64,000 bases of DNA. It comes from Nitrosococcus watsonii C-113 (lineage in GTDB: Bacteria > Pseudomonadota > Gammaproteobacteria > Nitrosococcales > Nitrosococcaceae). Below the pieces are notes generated by a model. That model did no database searches and was not told where the DNA came from. It saw nothing but the letters and a program-made list of their open reading frames with translations. The stretch covers positions 2,200,001 to 2,264,000 of the forward strand of contig NC_014315.1 in the NCBI RefSeq assembly GCF_000143085.1, given 5' to 3'. Position 1 is the stretch's first letter. Every line of letters begins with the position of its first letter. Both the position numbers and the translations under genes were made by a program. Of the stretch, positions 9,224-18,314 are shown one piece after another.

Positions 9224-9868
9224 TTATCCCTTCTCAAATAACCACGGAGCTTTAACCCGCCACCGCTCTTCGTAGGCACGAATCTCATCCCTATACTGCA
9301 AGGTTAGCCCAATCTCATCCAACCCCTCCATAAGGCAGTGCTTACGGAACTCATCAATGGTAAAAGGCATCACCTTCCCTTCAGGGGTCGTCACTTCCTG
9401 AGCGGGTAAATCGATCCGCAGGTGATAGCCAGGGGTCGCTTCGGTCTCCTTAAACAGCGTAGCTACCCTAGCTTCGTCCAAAATAATGGGTAAAAGACCA
9501 TTTTTAAACGCATTGCTATGAAAGATATCCGCGAAACTGGGAGCAATCACCACTCGAAAGCCATCATCCACCAATGCCCAGACTGCGTGCTCCCGGCTTG
9601 AGCCACAACCAAAATTATCTCGCGCAAGCAAAATGCTCGCGCCCTGGTAACGAGGCTGATTAAGGACAAATTCTGGATTGAGAGGCCGATGACGGCAATC
9701 CTTCCCAGGCTCCCCATGATCTAAGTAACGCCATTCATCGAATAAGTTGGGACCAAAGCCGGTACGCTTAATCGACTTTAGAAACTGCTTGGGAATAATA
9801 GCGTCGGTATCTACATTAGCCCGGTTGAGGGGGACCACTAAACCTTCTACTACCGTCAACGGTTCCAT
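9224..9868 (-). CDS. leuD: 3-isopropylmalate dehydratase small subunit
   Basis: LeuD pairs with the Fe-S subunit LeuC to isomerise 2- to 3-isopropylmalate. The 214 residues match the family: [20 protein letters not shown] at the N-terminus and the substrate-site [20 protein letters not shown] lies about ten bases before the ATG at 9868. leuC, usually immediately upstream, is not there; the upstream DNA leads to a divergent copper-protein gene. Confidence 0.96.
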   Translation of the reverse strand: MEPLTVVEGLVVPLNRANVDTDAIIPKQFLKSIKRTGFGPNLFDEWRYLDHGEPGKDCRHRPLNPEFVLNQPRYQGASILLARDNFGCGSSREHAVWALVDDGFRVVIAPSFADIFHSNAFKNGLLPIILDEARVATLFKETEATPGYHLRIDLPAQEVTTPEGKVMPFTIDEFRKHCLMEGLDEIGLTLQYRDEIRAYEERWRVKAPWLFEKG

Positions 9869-10065
9869 AGCAAAGAAATCCTTTAAAGAGCCCTCATCTT
9901 AAACCAAGCCTGCTTTTTGCGCATCTTGCAAATGAAACATTGTTTTAGCATAAGAGGCTAACTACACTTTCTAGCAATGCACGGATCGGCTTACCGGCGC
10001 CTGATAAAACGTGGGTTTGCCGAAAACGCGCGCCATTACGCACCGCTATAGATAGGAGACAAACC

Positions 10066-10461
10066 ATGAATATCAATCATTTCTTGCAAACCCATCCTCA
10101 GAAACTCGCTAATATAGAAGGACTGACTGCTTGTATTAAATCCTGCTATGCTTGCTCGGAGGCCTGTACTCTCTGTGCTGATGCCTGCCTAGCTGAAGAA
10201 GAGGTCGCTCATCTCAGGCGCTGTATTCGGACATGCCTTGATTGCGCCGCCATTTGCGAGGTCACTGGACAGGTGGTAGCTCGGCAAGCTGAGGTAAACC
10301 CAAAATTGGTGCGCGCGCAATTAGAAGCATGTGTCACCGCCTGCAATATCTGTGCAATGGAATGCGAGAGCCATGCTGGACATCATGAGCATTGTGAGCT
10401 ATGCGCTAAATCCTGCCGCTCCTGCGAAAAGGTATGCCAAGAGTTTTTGGCTACCCTGTAA
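10066..10461 (+). CDS. cysteine-rich four-helix-bundle copper-storage-like protein (Csp/DUF326)
   Basis: The 131-residue product contains 19 cysteines spaced mostly as CxxxC and CxxC along predicted helices (TACIKSCYACSEACTLCADA, LDCAAICE, CNICAMECE, CELCAKSCRSCEKVC), plus a His-rich turn AGHHEHCE. This is the pattern of four-helix-bundle copper-storage proteins, which line the bundle core with Cys to hold many Cu(I) ions. There is no signal peptide or Tat motif, so it should be cytosolic like the Csp3 type. The ATG has TAGGAGAC about eight bases upstream. It stands alone, divergent from leuD. If the host is an ammonia oxidiser, a copper buffer for ammonia monooxygenase is a reasonable inference. 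Confidence 0.85.
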   Translation: MNINHFLQTHPQKLANIEGLTACIKSCYACSEACTLCADACLAEEEVAHLRRCIRTCLDCAAICEVTGQVVARQAEVNPKLVRAQLEACVTACNICAMECESHAGHHEHCELCAKSCRSCEKVCQEFLATL

Positions 10462-10982
10462 AGGAATATCTCCATCGTTTTTTTTTAATATTAAAATAAA
10501 AAGAGTGCCGGCGGAGGGAACTCTCTATGTCCGCCGGCCCCGCAACCAATATTTTGCTTGCCTTCCAAACGGATTTAAGCGCCATCTCTTCACTTGATGG
10601 ATGGGCTTATTTCTTGGCTATCGAATGTGAACAGGCGAGAATCGCCATTGCCAATGCTTTTGTTTTTGGTACCTGCCGGCAAACCATCCAAAATGATTTT
10701 CCCACGGCATTCATTCTCATAAGAACTACCATGTCTCTCCCCAGGCTAAATTAGCCCTCTGGTATTTGCTAAAATCTTTTTTTCGACGGCGCTTCAAATG
10801 GACTCGCCGGGCCAAGAAATATCTTCGGTTAACAAAAAAATATCTCTCCCTCTTAATAGGCTAGGTCATTAACTGCAGGTACACAAAAAAACCAGGTAGA
10901 GTATCTTAATCTATATATGGGGAAGCCCTTGTAAAGAAGTTTCCCTTACCTTATCCAGATTATTTTAGCGAGGAAGTTCAAA
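10462..10982. other. intergenic region with one strong inverted repeat
   Basis: These 521 bp lie between two plus-strand genes. Apart from the hairpin listed at 10507-10538 I see no gene. A 75-codon frame (10527-10754) begins inside the hairpin loop and has no ribosome binding site or recognisable content. The region directly before 10983 carries GAGGAAG, the ribosome binding site of the protease gene. Confidence 0.5.
10507..10538. repeat. 9-bp perfect inverted repeat (hairpin)
   Basis: GCCGGCGGA (10507-10515) and TCCGCCGGC (10530-10538) are exact reverse complements around a 14-nt loop. The left flank is T/A-rich (TTTTTTTTTAATATTAAAATAAAA), so a U-run would follow the stem only on the minus strand, where no gene is known to end. 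On the plus strand it could still stop or stabilise the copper-protein mRNA, which ends about 45 bp upstream. Confidence 0.6.
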
Positions 10983-12197
10983 ATGCCCACTGGAATCCGT
11001 ATTGGCCGCATTGCTGGAATTGGCGTTTATCTCGATTGGAGCCTATCTATCATTTTCTTTTTGCTTACTTTTAGCCTTGCCGTGGGCGTCTTTCCCCGCT
11101 GGCATCCAGATTGGGGGCCAGGCGTGACCTGGGGAACCGCTATCGCGGCAGCTACCCTTTTCCTTGTTTCAGTTTTTATCCACGAGCTTTCCCATGCCCT
11201 GATGGGCCGCGCCCATGGTATCGAGATTAAGCGTATCACCCTGTTTATTTTCGGGGGCATGGCTCACTTAGAGCAGGAACCTCACGCCTGGCGCGCCGAA
11301 CTCTGGATGGCCATTGTTGGCCCTATTACCAGTTTAGTACTAGGGGCAATATTTCTCTTTCTAGGCAGTCTCATCACCGGTCCGCTGGAAGTAGATACAG
11401 CCAATGCTGAACAGCTTTTTACCGCGTTAAGCCCCCTCGCCACCTTGCTATTCTGGTTAGGGCCGGTCAATATCATTCTAGGCCTCTTTAATTTGGTTCC
11501 AGGGTTTCCTTTAGATGGGGGTCGAGTACTACGGGCGCTCCTGTGGGGCATTAGCGGTAATTTCCGTCAGGCAACCCAGTGGGCATCCCGGGCTGGGCAG
11601 TTCTTTGCCTGGATGCTTATTATCACAGGGTTTGCCATGATATTGGGCTTTCAGGTACCTTTCTTTGGAACGGGTTTGGTAGGAGGGCTGTGGCTGGCTT
11701 TTATTGGCTGGTTCCTCAATAACGCTGCCGTGGCCAGCTACCAGCAACTGCTCGTACGGGAAGCACTGGAGGATATCCCTGTCTCTCGCCTCATGCAGAC
11801 CGATTTTATTAAGGTAACCCCCGACATGCGAGTCCGCACCCTGGTGGAAGAACATTTAATGCGTAGCGATCAGCGGGCTTTTCCCGTGGAGGAAAATAAC
11901 CGTCTGGCGGGAATCATCTCTATTCCAGACGTTCGCAAAATTAGCCGGGAGAGCTGGTCTCAGACCACTATCGGCAAAATCATGACGCCAGCAAGCAAAA
12001 TCGCCCTGACTTCGCCAAACGAAGGCGCGGCACAGGCTCTGTTTACCCTGGCCCAGCGTAATGTCAATCAACTGCCCGTGGTTGAAAATGGCCAAATACG
12101 CGGGCTTATTCGCCGGGAAGATCTACTTAAGTGGCTCTCCCTCCATGGGAAACACGCTCTTAAAGGTTTACAAGATAAACATACTCTCCCCGAATAG
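10983..12197 (+). CDS. site-2 protease family (M50) membrane metalloprotease with CBS pair
   Basis: The 404-residue protein has several membrane helices, the zinc motif HELSH at 67-71, and the third-ligand motif NLVPGFPLDGG with Asp178. This marks an intramembrane zinc protease of the Rip3/SpoIVFB group. Residues ~265-395 form two CBS motifs (VSRLMQTDFIKVTPDM and IGKIMTPASKIALTSP), which usually bind adenine nucleotides and gate activity. The substrate cannot be inferred. The UMF1-type transporter gene starts 34 bp downstream and may be co-transcribed. Confidence 0.9.
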   Translation: MPTGIRIGRIAGIGVYLDWSLSIIFFLLTFSLAVGVFPRWHPDWGPGVTWGTAIAAATLFLVSVFIHELSHALMGRAHGIEIKRITLFIFGGMAHLEQEPHAWRAELWMAIVGPITSLVLGAIFLFLGSLITGPLEVDTANAEQLFTALSPLATLLFWLGPVNIILGLFNLVPGFPLDGGRVLRALLWGISGNFRQATQWASRAGQFFAWMLIITGFAMILGFQVPFFGTGLVGGLWLAFIGWFLNNAAVASYQQLLVREALEDIPVSRLMQTDFIKVTPDMRVRTLVEEHLMRSDQRAFPVEENNRLAGIISIPDVRKISRESWSQTTIGKIMTPASKIALTSPNEGAAQALFTLAQRNVNQLPVVENGQIRGLIRREDLLKWLSLHGKHALKGLQDKHTLPE

Positions 12198-12231
12198 GGT
12201 CCGGAAACGTCTTTCAAATTAATAAAAAACC

Positions 12232-13521
12232 ATGACACAATTTGGCCATCATTCAGCGCCCGCTTCTAAAGCAAGCCTTATCTCCTGGGCTTTCTATGAT
12301 TGGGCTAATAGCGCCTTTGCCGCCGTCATCACCACCTTTGTGTTCGCTGCCTATTTTACCCGGCAAGTGGCGGAAAACGAGACTCTTGGCAGCGCCCAAT
12401 GGGGGAACATAGTAGGTATCTCCGGGCTTGTTATCGCCATTACGGGACCGCTCCTGGGAGCCATTGCCGACCAAGGGGGCCGCCGCAAGCCCTGGATCAT
12501 CGTCTTCACCTTATTGTGCGTCATAGCCACGGCGCTTCTATGGTTTATCAAACCCGCACCTGACTATGTGTGGTTGGCGCTGCTATTAGTGGGGCTAGGC
12601 ACCCTCGGCGCTGAGTTTGCTTTCATCTTTTACAATGCCATGCTGCCCGGATTAGCAGGACCGGAGTATGTAGGGCGGTGGTCCGGCTGGGGCTGGAGTA
12701 TCGGCTATGCGGGCGGCGTGGCCTGTCTAATCGTCGCCCTCCTTGCCTTCATCCAAGGGGGGAAGCAATGGTTCGGCCTGGACCCCGCTTCCGCTGAACC
12801 TATCCGCGCCACCTTCCCCTTGGTCGCAGGATGGTACTTACTATTTGCCCTCCCCTTGTTTTTCATTACTCCCGACACCCAAGGCACCGGCAAGCCCCTC
12901 TGGCGTGCAACCAAGGATGGAATGAGGCAGCTTTATAACTCCATTCGCCATGTACGCCAATATAGCGCTATCGTTCGCTTTCTTATTGCACGCATGTTTT
13001 ATATTGATGGTCTGGCAACCCTCTTCGCTTTCGGCGGTGTTTATGCGGCTGGAACCTTCCATATGAACGAACAACAAATACTCTTGTTTGGAATCGCCCT
13101 TAACGTTACTGCTGGCCTAGGAGCCGCGGCTTTTGCCTGGATAGACGATTGGATAGGCAGCAAGCAGACCATCTTGCTATCCCTAATTGCCTTAATTTTG
13201 CTGGCTACCCTAGTCTTGATCGTGGAAACTTCAGCCCTCTTTTGGACCTTTGGACTCCTGCTTGGAATATTTGTGGGGCCGGCCCAAGCCGCAAGCCGAT
13301 CTTTTTTAGCACGAGTGGCGCCGGAGTCCTTGCGCAATGAAATGTTCGGTTTGTTTGCCCTTTCCGGCAAAGCGACCGCTTTCCTAGGCCCCCTGCTGGT
13401 GGGCTGGATCACTTACCTGGCGGGCAGTCAGCGGATTGGCATGAGTATAATCGTTATTCTTTTTCTCATTGGTTTTGTGCTGATGCTAACCGTCCCAGCC
13501 GCTAAACAAACAGAAGAATAG
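12232..13521 (+). CDS. MFS transporter, UMF1/Atg22-like
   Basis: A 429-residue polytopic protein with about 12 membrane helices. The N-terminus SWAFYDWANSAFAAVITTF is the signature of the UMF1/Atg22-like branch of the major facilitator superfamily; yeast Atg22 exports amino acids from the vacuole, but bacterial substrates are mostly unknown. A cytoplasmic loop with LGAIADQGGRRKPW matches the MFS loop-2/3 motif. It follows the CBS protease closely and converges on the nicotinate phosphoribosyltransferase gene. Confidence 0.88.
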   Translation: MTQFGHHSAPASKASLISWAFYDWANSAFAAVITTFVFAAYFTRQVAENETLGSAQWGNIVGISGLVIAITGPLLGAIADQGGRRKPWIIVFTLLCVIATALLWFIKPAPDYVWLALLLVGLGTLGAEFAFIFYNAMLPGLAGPEYVGRWSGWGWSIGYAGGVACLIVALLAFIQGGKQWFGLDPASAEPIRATFPLVAGWYLLFALPLFFITPDTQGTGKPLWRATKDGMRQLYNSIRHVRQYSAIVRFLIARMFYIDGLATLFAFGGVYAAGTFHMNEQQILLFGIALNVTAGLGAAAFAWIDDWIGSKQTILLSLIALILLATLVLIVETSALFWTFGLLLGIFVGPAQAASRSFLARVAPESLRNEMFGLFALSGKATAFLGPLLVGWITYLAGSQRIGMSIIVILFLIGFVLMLTVPAAKQTEE

Positions 13522-13588
13522 AAAGGCAGCTCAAGGAGGGAAACATCGGTTTGCAGGAAATTCACTGAGTTTAAGATGACAAGGTCGG

Positions 13589-14974
13589 CTAGGAAGCGCC
13601 AAAGTGAGGGTCAAGCTCCACGGCTAATTCACGCTGAAGCTGTTCATTCGCTTGGCGCAATGAGTCGCTGACTGTCACGGGATATCCGAACTTCACGCGT
13701 TGCAACGCGTGAAGTTCGAGGGGCAACGCCGCCATTTGCTGGCGAGCGTGCTCCCGTGCGTCCGCCAGGGAAGTTCGTCCTCGCCCAAGCCGTTTACCTT
13801 GGCTCATGACCTGCTCAAGCAGCGGCTTGCCGGCTAAATTTTCCTCAAAGCGGGCGATAACATCCCGCTTCATCCTGTCGGCTTCAAAAAATCTGAAGAC
13901 TTGTTTACGGCCTGGCAAGAGTTCCTTGCTAGAAGATAGCTTCATCCGGGGCTTGCCCGCATACTCAACCAATTTATAAGAAAAATCAATCTCTGGCGCA
14001 TCTCCCGAAACAGCTAGTTGGGTTCCCACGCCAAACCCGTCGATAGGCGTTTGCTCTGCCAGCAGGGCTTGAATTTTATACTCATCCAACCCACTGGAAG
14101 CCACAATTCGTACCTGACTGAGTCCCCCTTCATCAAGCAGCCGGCGGGATTCCTTGGCTAGCTTGCCCAGATCTCCTGAATCAAGTCGAATAGCTTTCAC
14201 CTTGAAATCCTGGCCTAGCGCCTCTGCCAGCGCAATGACTTTACGAACTCCCGCCAAAGTATCATAGGTATCCACTAACAAAGTAGTGTCTGGAAATTCC
14301 TGAATAAAAGCCCGGAGGGCCGCATATTCACTCGGATGGGCTTGGATGAAGCTATGTGCCATCGTGCCCACCACTGGAATACCATAAGCACGGCCCGCAA
14401 AAACATTGGAGGTAGCATTCACGCCAGCCAGGTAACTAGTGCGTGCTATCTTTAGCGCCGCATCAGTCCCATGGGCGCGCCGTGAACCAAAATCCACCAC
14501 CTTATGGCCGCGAGCCGCACTCACTACCCTCGCCGCCTTGGTGGCCAGAACGCTTTGTAAATGAATTTGATTGAGAAGATAGGTTTCCACTAACTGGGCC
14601 TCTGGAAGCGGTGCAATCACTTGCACAACCGGTTCATTTTCAAACACCACCGTACCTTCCGGCACAGCAAACACATCCCCGGTAAAATGAAAATCCCCCA
14701 GTTGCTGGCAAAACCGTGGACTAAACCCTCCTGCTTCCTTGAGCCAATCGCGCTCCCCATCCGTAACATGAAGCTGCTCAAGATAACTTAGAATATTGTC
14801 GAGGCCCGCCGCCATTACAAAATTGCGGTTTGAGGGAAGTGTACGGAAAAATAATTCGAACACGGCGATGGCATTCATCTCTTCCGCATAATAAGACTGC
14901 ATCATCCTCAACTGGTAAAGATCCGTAAATAATGCACTTTGCTGGGGGATATTATCCTGCTGCTCAACTATCAA
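13589..14974 (-). CDS. pncB: nicotinate phosphoribosyltransferase
   Basis: This enzyme makes nicotinate mononucleotide from nicotinic acid and PRPP in NAD salvage. The 461-residue protein starts with TDLYQLRMMQSYY and FELFFRTLPSNRNF, the family opening. Other motifs are KVVDFGSRRAHGTDAAL, GTMAHSFIQAHPSE and the PRPP/product region IRLDSGDLGKLAKESR. The length matches the longer, Gram-positive-like NaPRTase branch more than E. coli PncB. The C-terminal coding part contains a perfect 32-bp palindrome (13687-13718). No terminator is apparent between this gene and the convergent MFS gene. Confidence 0.92.
   Translation of the reverse strand: MIVEQQDNIPQQSALFTDLYQLRMMQSYYAEEMNAIAVFELFFRTLPSNRNFVMAAGLDNILSYLEQLHVTDGERDWLKEAGGFSPRFCQQLGDFHFTGDVFAVPEGTVVFENEPVVQVIAPLPEAQLVETYLLNQIHLQSVLATKAARVVSAARGHKVVDFGSRRAHGTDAALKIARTSYLAGVNATSNVFAGRAYGIPVVGTMAHSFIQAHPSEYAALRAFIQEFPDTTLLVDTYDTLAGVRKVIALAEALGQDFKVKAIRLDSGDLGKLAKESRRLLDEGGLSQVRIVASSGLDEYKIQALLAEQTPIDGFGVGTQLAVSGDAPEIDFSYKLVEYAGKPRMKLSSSKELLPGRKQVFRFFEADRMKRDVIARFEENLAGKPLLEQVMSQGKRLGRGRTSLADAREHARQQMAALPLELHALQRVKFGYPVTVSDSLRQANEQLQRELAVELDPHFGAS
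13687..13718. repeat. perfect 32-bp palindrome inside pncB
   Basis: The half-site CGAACTTCACGCGTTG (13687-13702) is followed directly, with no spacer, by its exact reverse complement (13703-13718). It lies in the coding sequence and encodes ELHALQRVKF. It could form a cruciform or a 16-bp mRNA hairpin. Confidence 0.9.
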
Positions 14975-15082
14975 CGCTACCTGCCCTCCTTTTAAACTAT
15001 TTTTTTTAGCCTACACTAACAATTATAACTATTACGATGAAGATATGGAGATCCTAAACCCAGACAGATAGAGGAAATGGTC

Positions 15083-15244
15083 ATGCTCTCACTTGCAATA
15101 CTTTCTCTTATTATTGCCCTTGTAGCTATATTACTAGCATTCTTAGGCATTGCAGGAGCCAAATTCACAGAGTTTTTTGTTCTCATTTTTATTGTCGCTT
15201 TTATTTCGGCATTTATATTATGGAGACAATCGCCTCGCAGATAA
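15083..15244 (+). CDS. DUF1328/YtjA-like small membrane protein
   Basis: A 53-codon gene reading MLSLAILSLIIALVAILLAF, then FLGIAGA, a second hydrophobic stretch and the basic end WRQSPRR. Two membrane helices and the GIAGA turn are the hallmark of the DUF1328 (YtjA) family, found in many proteobacteria, with unknown function. An in-frame ATG exists at 15077, but AGAGG at 15070-15074 gives better spacing to 15083. It is a lone gene divergent from pncB. Confidence 0.82.
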   Translation: MLSLAILSLIIALVAILLAFLGIAGAKFTEFFVLIFIVAFISAFILWRQSPRR

Positions 15245-15588
15245 GCGCGACTAGAGATCAGGTAATGCCTGTAAAGTTGCGCTAGCTATTATCGGTATAG
15301 TAATAGCACAAGATTAGCTGCACTGTGCAAAGCAGCGAATGGGGCGTCCATCAGCGACCATAACAGCGCAAACGAGCCTGTTGATCTCTTTAGAAATAAG
15401 GAGTTTATTGCCAGAGAATAATTTTGAGCGCTAGAAGGTCGTGCCCTTATTACCGGTAAAAAAAGTAGGAGGTAACGAGTAGCTTCCTCCGGCTAAAGTT
15501 TACGATAATAGGCCGGAGAAAGCTCTCTGTTGAACGCATAATTTCTGTCTCTAGCCGCACTAAGAATACGACTATCTATCAGAAGAAA
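15245..15588. other. intergenic region, no feature seen
   Basis: This 344-bp spacer lies between the DUF1328 gene and the convergent 3' end of the Ter operon. No open frame, strong hairpin with U-run, or RNA gene was recognised. Confidence 0.4.
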
Positions 15589-16176
15589 TTATAAATGAGG
15601 ACGAATAGCAGGGAGCAGATCATTAAAAGTTCTACCGTTCGCATTCTCACCAATGGCATGCATTTTCCACTCCTCATTATGGCGATAAACCTTCGCCATT
15701 ATCTGAGCGTTGTGCTCTCCTTGGCAGCTTAGGTCATAGCGGGCAATTTCCGCGTTATTGCTATGATTAACCAGACGACAGAAAGCGTTTTTGACCCGGC
15801 TGAAATTTTGCCCGGTAAAATTGTTGACTACAAACACTAAACTTTTAACACTCACCGGAACCCGGGTTAAATCCACGATGATTTGCTCATCATCCCCTTC
15901 TCCTTCGCCCGTAAGGTTATCCCCGGTATGGGTAATACTTCCATCCTTACTTTGCAGCTGACGAAACCAGACTGCATCCAGGACATTGCCTGACTCGTCA
16001 AATAGCACGCAAGAAGCATCTAAATCGATTCGCCGACCATCGCCGCCAAAACCGAAGAGCCCCCTTTTCATCGTGTCCGCAGCATCCCAACCCACCCCCA
16101 TGATAATCTTACTTAAGGTCCCGCCACTCTCTTTTTCAAGAGAAATTTTTTGGCCTTTTACTAGCTTAACGGGCAT
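15589..16176 (-). CDS. TerD-family protein (TerZ-like), distal copy
   Basis: TerD-domain proteins are calcium-binding beta-sandwich proteins of the tellurite/phage/stress Ter systems. This 195-residue copy keeps the two acidic loops RIDLDASCVLFDE and [20 protein letters not shown] that bind Ca2+. It differs from the second copy (21372-21950) by a glycine-rich insert TMKRGLFGFGGDGR near residue 40 and several cysteines, as in TerZ/TerX-type members. It is the last gene of the minus-strand Ter operon, 64 bp after the TerC-like gene. Confidence 0.92.
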   Translation of the reverse strand: MPVKLVKGQKISLEKESGGTLSKIIMGVGWDAADTMKRGLFGFGGDGRRIDLDASCVLFDESGNVLDAVWFRQLQSKDGSITHTGDNLTGEGEGDDEQIIVDLTRVPVSVKSLVFVVNNFTGQNFSRVKNAFCRLVNHSNNAEIARYDLSCQGEHNAQIMAKVYRHNEEWKMHAIGENANGRTFNDLLPAIRPHL

Positions 16177-16240
16177 ATCTTCCTCTCCTTATAAAGAAAA
16201 TCACCATTATTCAAACAAGTAATTTTTTCTAAATTCTACA

Positions 16241-17263
16241 TCAACCCCTTTCATCTTGAAATGGATGCTTATTCCGATACCGAATAGAAGAAAGCAAGGA
16301 CAAACCGATGAAGGCCGCGCCAATCATCCCGGTAATCACTTCGGGTATGTGGACTTTAGTGCTTGCGAGCATGATGAGCGCCAAGGCACCAATGGCATAG
16401 TGGGCGCCATGTTCAAGGAAAACATACTCGCTTAGCGTGCCTTTGCGGACTAAGTATACCGTAATAGAACGCACAAACATGGCGCCAATCGCTAATCCTA
16501 GCATAATAATAATGACATCCTTGCTAATGGCAAAAGCGCCGATAACCCCATCAAAAGAGAAAGAAGCATCCAGCACCTCAAGATAGAGAAAACCCATCAC
16601 GCCACTACGCTTCGCCGCATGGGCAACCGCTTCTCCCGTTTCCTCTACCTCAAATAATCCAGAGGCACTGCCTACAATGACGAAGAGCATGACCCCGCTA
16701 ATTCCAGCTAGCATGGCGCCTAGTTTCTCCTCGGGTGGCAAAAAACTTTGGAGGGCCCATAAAACCCCCAGGGCAATAACTATCTCGATGGATTCCAGCT
16801 TGCCAATCCTAGATAATTTCTCTTCGGCCCGCCCCAACCAATGCAGTTCTTTTGTCTCATCAAGCAAAAAGGACAAAAATACCATTAATAAAAACATGCC
16901 GCCAAAAGCGGAAATATCTACGTGGGAGGCGTGCAAATGGGCGGAGTAAGTATCCGGATCATTAAGCGCCATCTGCGTCACTTCTAGCATCCCAATATCA
17001 GCAACAATGGCAACAATGGCAACGGGAAAAACCAAGCGCATTCCAAATACAGCAATCAGAATACCCCACGTCAGAAAACGAGCTTGCCACTTGGGGTCCA
17101 TATCCTTAAGCACAGATGCATTGACGACCGCATTATCGAAGGACAAGCTAATTTCAAGAACGCCTAGGATAGCAGCAATAAATAAACCGGCAGGCCCCCC
17201 CCATAGGAAAGCTGCTATTAAGCCTACCACAGTTACTAAAAAAGAATACCTGAAATGTCTCAT
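16241..17263 (-). CDS. TerC-superfamily (DUF475) integral membrane protein
   Basis: A 340-residue polytopic protein. Acidic motifs inside membrane helices, EISLSFDNAVVNASVLKDM (residues ~37-55) and DASFSFDGVIGAFAISKD (~211-228), are the paired signatures of TerC-like proteins. The long cytoplasmic stretch LLDETKELHWLGRAEEKL fits the DUF475 branch. TerC relatives are linked to metal (Mn, Ca or tellurite) stress and are thought to anchor Ter complexes to the membrane. It lies within the Ter operon, 47 bp after the C-C lyase gene. Confidence 0.9.
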   Translation of the reverse strand: MRHFRYSFLVTVVGLIAAFLWGGPAGLFIAAILGVLEISLSFDNAVVNASVLKDMDPKWQARFLTWGILIAVFGMRLVFPVAIVAIVADIGMLEVTQMALNDPDTYSAHLHASHVDISAFGGMFLLMVFLSFLLDETKELHWLGRAEEKLSRIGKLESIEIVIALGVLWALQSFLPPEEKLGAMLAGISGVMLFVIVGSASGLFEVEETGEAVAHAAKRSGVMGFLYLEVLDASFSFDGVIGAFAISKDVIIIMLGLAIGAMFVRSITVYLVRKGTLSEYVFLEHGAHYAIGALALIMLASTKVHIPEVITGMIGAAFIGLSLLSSIRYRNKHPFQDERG

Positions 17264-17310
17264 AAATTATTGATAATTAAAATTTTTTACGGTTCTATAA
17301 AGAGTAATTT

Positions 17311-18288
17311 TCAAGAGAAATTGCGAGTACAATCACAACTATTCAGCCGTTCGCAACAGACACCATAAAGCTCGGCTTGTAACAGCAATCGTTCCGCCCA
17401 CGCGCAATGGGTAGCCGGTTCAACCATTTGGCTATTGAGTTTAAACACGGCTGGTGCTCCTTTCTTAAGGGCGTGCTGCGCCAAATCCATATCTTTTTCA
17501 CAGACCCGATAGGCTCTCTCCACCACGGGTACTTGACTAGGATGAATAGCCGCCTTAGTAAGTAGGCCATGAGCGATATCTAGCATTATTTCACGCCGCA
17601 AGGTGGCATAATCATTAAGATACTCAAAAACCGGAGAAGAAAGCCCATAGCCTGCAGGACGAAAAGTCAAAATAACATCATTGATTATATTCCGTAGCGG
17701 CGTATCGTATATTGTTAAATGTTTAGGTCGCCTTAATCCCAACAAACGCAGGAGATCATTACCACCAATCCGAAGGCATAAAATGGGATTGCCCACATTA
17801 GCAAGTACCTTGCGAAACGCCTCCAGTCGCTCTCGGCTAAAGGCCACCTCCGTCTCAAGCGTAGGCATTAAAAGCAGATCGGGAATCTGGGCAGCCAATT
17901 CCGCGTAAACCGGTAGATTCTTCTCATCCACCTTGGGCAATACAAATCCATCTATCCTTCTAATTTCAGGATAGCGCATCAATTGAGACAGTATCTCGGG
18001 GTTGCGAGGACGAATAAAACGCAGCATGGAGGAAGGGCGAAGCTGTTCCAATACTCGCCGCAAATTAGCGAGCGCGGGAGGTAGCTCTTGTTCCAAAATG
18101 GAATCTTCAGTACATACCACAGCCGAACGTAGACCGGTAAGTTTTTGTTGATTGAGAATTCTCGCGATATCCTTCCGCGTAGCAGGCATATAAAGGGTAG
18201 CGCCAAGCTCCATATAATGGGGTATTTGGGCCTGCATCGGGTAGGCATTCGCCGTCAGTTGAGTGCTCTGGAATTGTGACGGGTACAT
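17311..18288 (-). CDS. CitE/HpcH-like C-C bond lyase of Ter biosynthetic module
   Basis: A 325-residue TIM-barrel protein related to HpcH/HpaI aldolases and citrate lyase beta subunits. Visible elements: MELGATLYMPATRKDIARIL at the N-terminus, DGFVLPKVDEKN, LMPTLETEVAF (metal/substrate Glu) and CLRIGGNDLL. This is the variant found in Ter operons (called C-C_Bond_Lyase in Pfam, from memory), where it is proposed to help build a nucleoside-like metabolite. The C-terminus ends in a Cys-rich segment (YGVCCERLNSCDCTRNF), which is unusual. It begins 26 bp after the StiP-like gene. Confidence 0.85.
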   Translation of the reverse strand: MYPSQFQSTQLTANAYPMQAQIPHYMELGATLYMPATRKDIARILNQQKLTGLRSAVVCTEDSILEQELPPALANLRRVLEQLRPSSMLRFIRPRNPEILSQLMRYPEIRRIDGFVLPKVDEKNLPVYAELAAQIPDLLLMPTLETEVAFSRERLEAFRKVLANVGNPILCLRIGGNDLLRLLGLRRPKHLTIYDTPLRNIINDVILTFRPAGYGLSSPVFEYLNDYATLRREIMLDIAHGLLTKAAIHPSQVPVVERAYRVCEKDMDLAQHALKKGAPAVFKLNSQMVEPATHCAWAERLLLQAELYGVCCERLNSCDCTRNFS

Positions 18289-18314
18289 GGCTTTTTTCTA
18301 GAGTTTATAGAATA

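Noticed and set aside
10527-10754. 75-codon frame after the copper-storage gene
   Set aside because: It starts inside the loop of an inverted repeat, has no ribosome binding site and no recognisable protein pattern.
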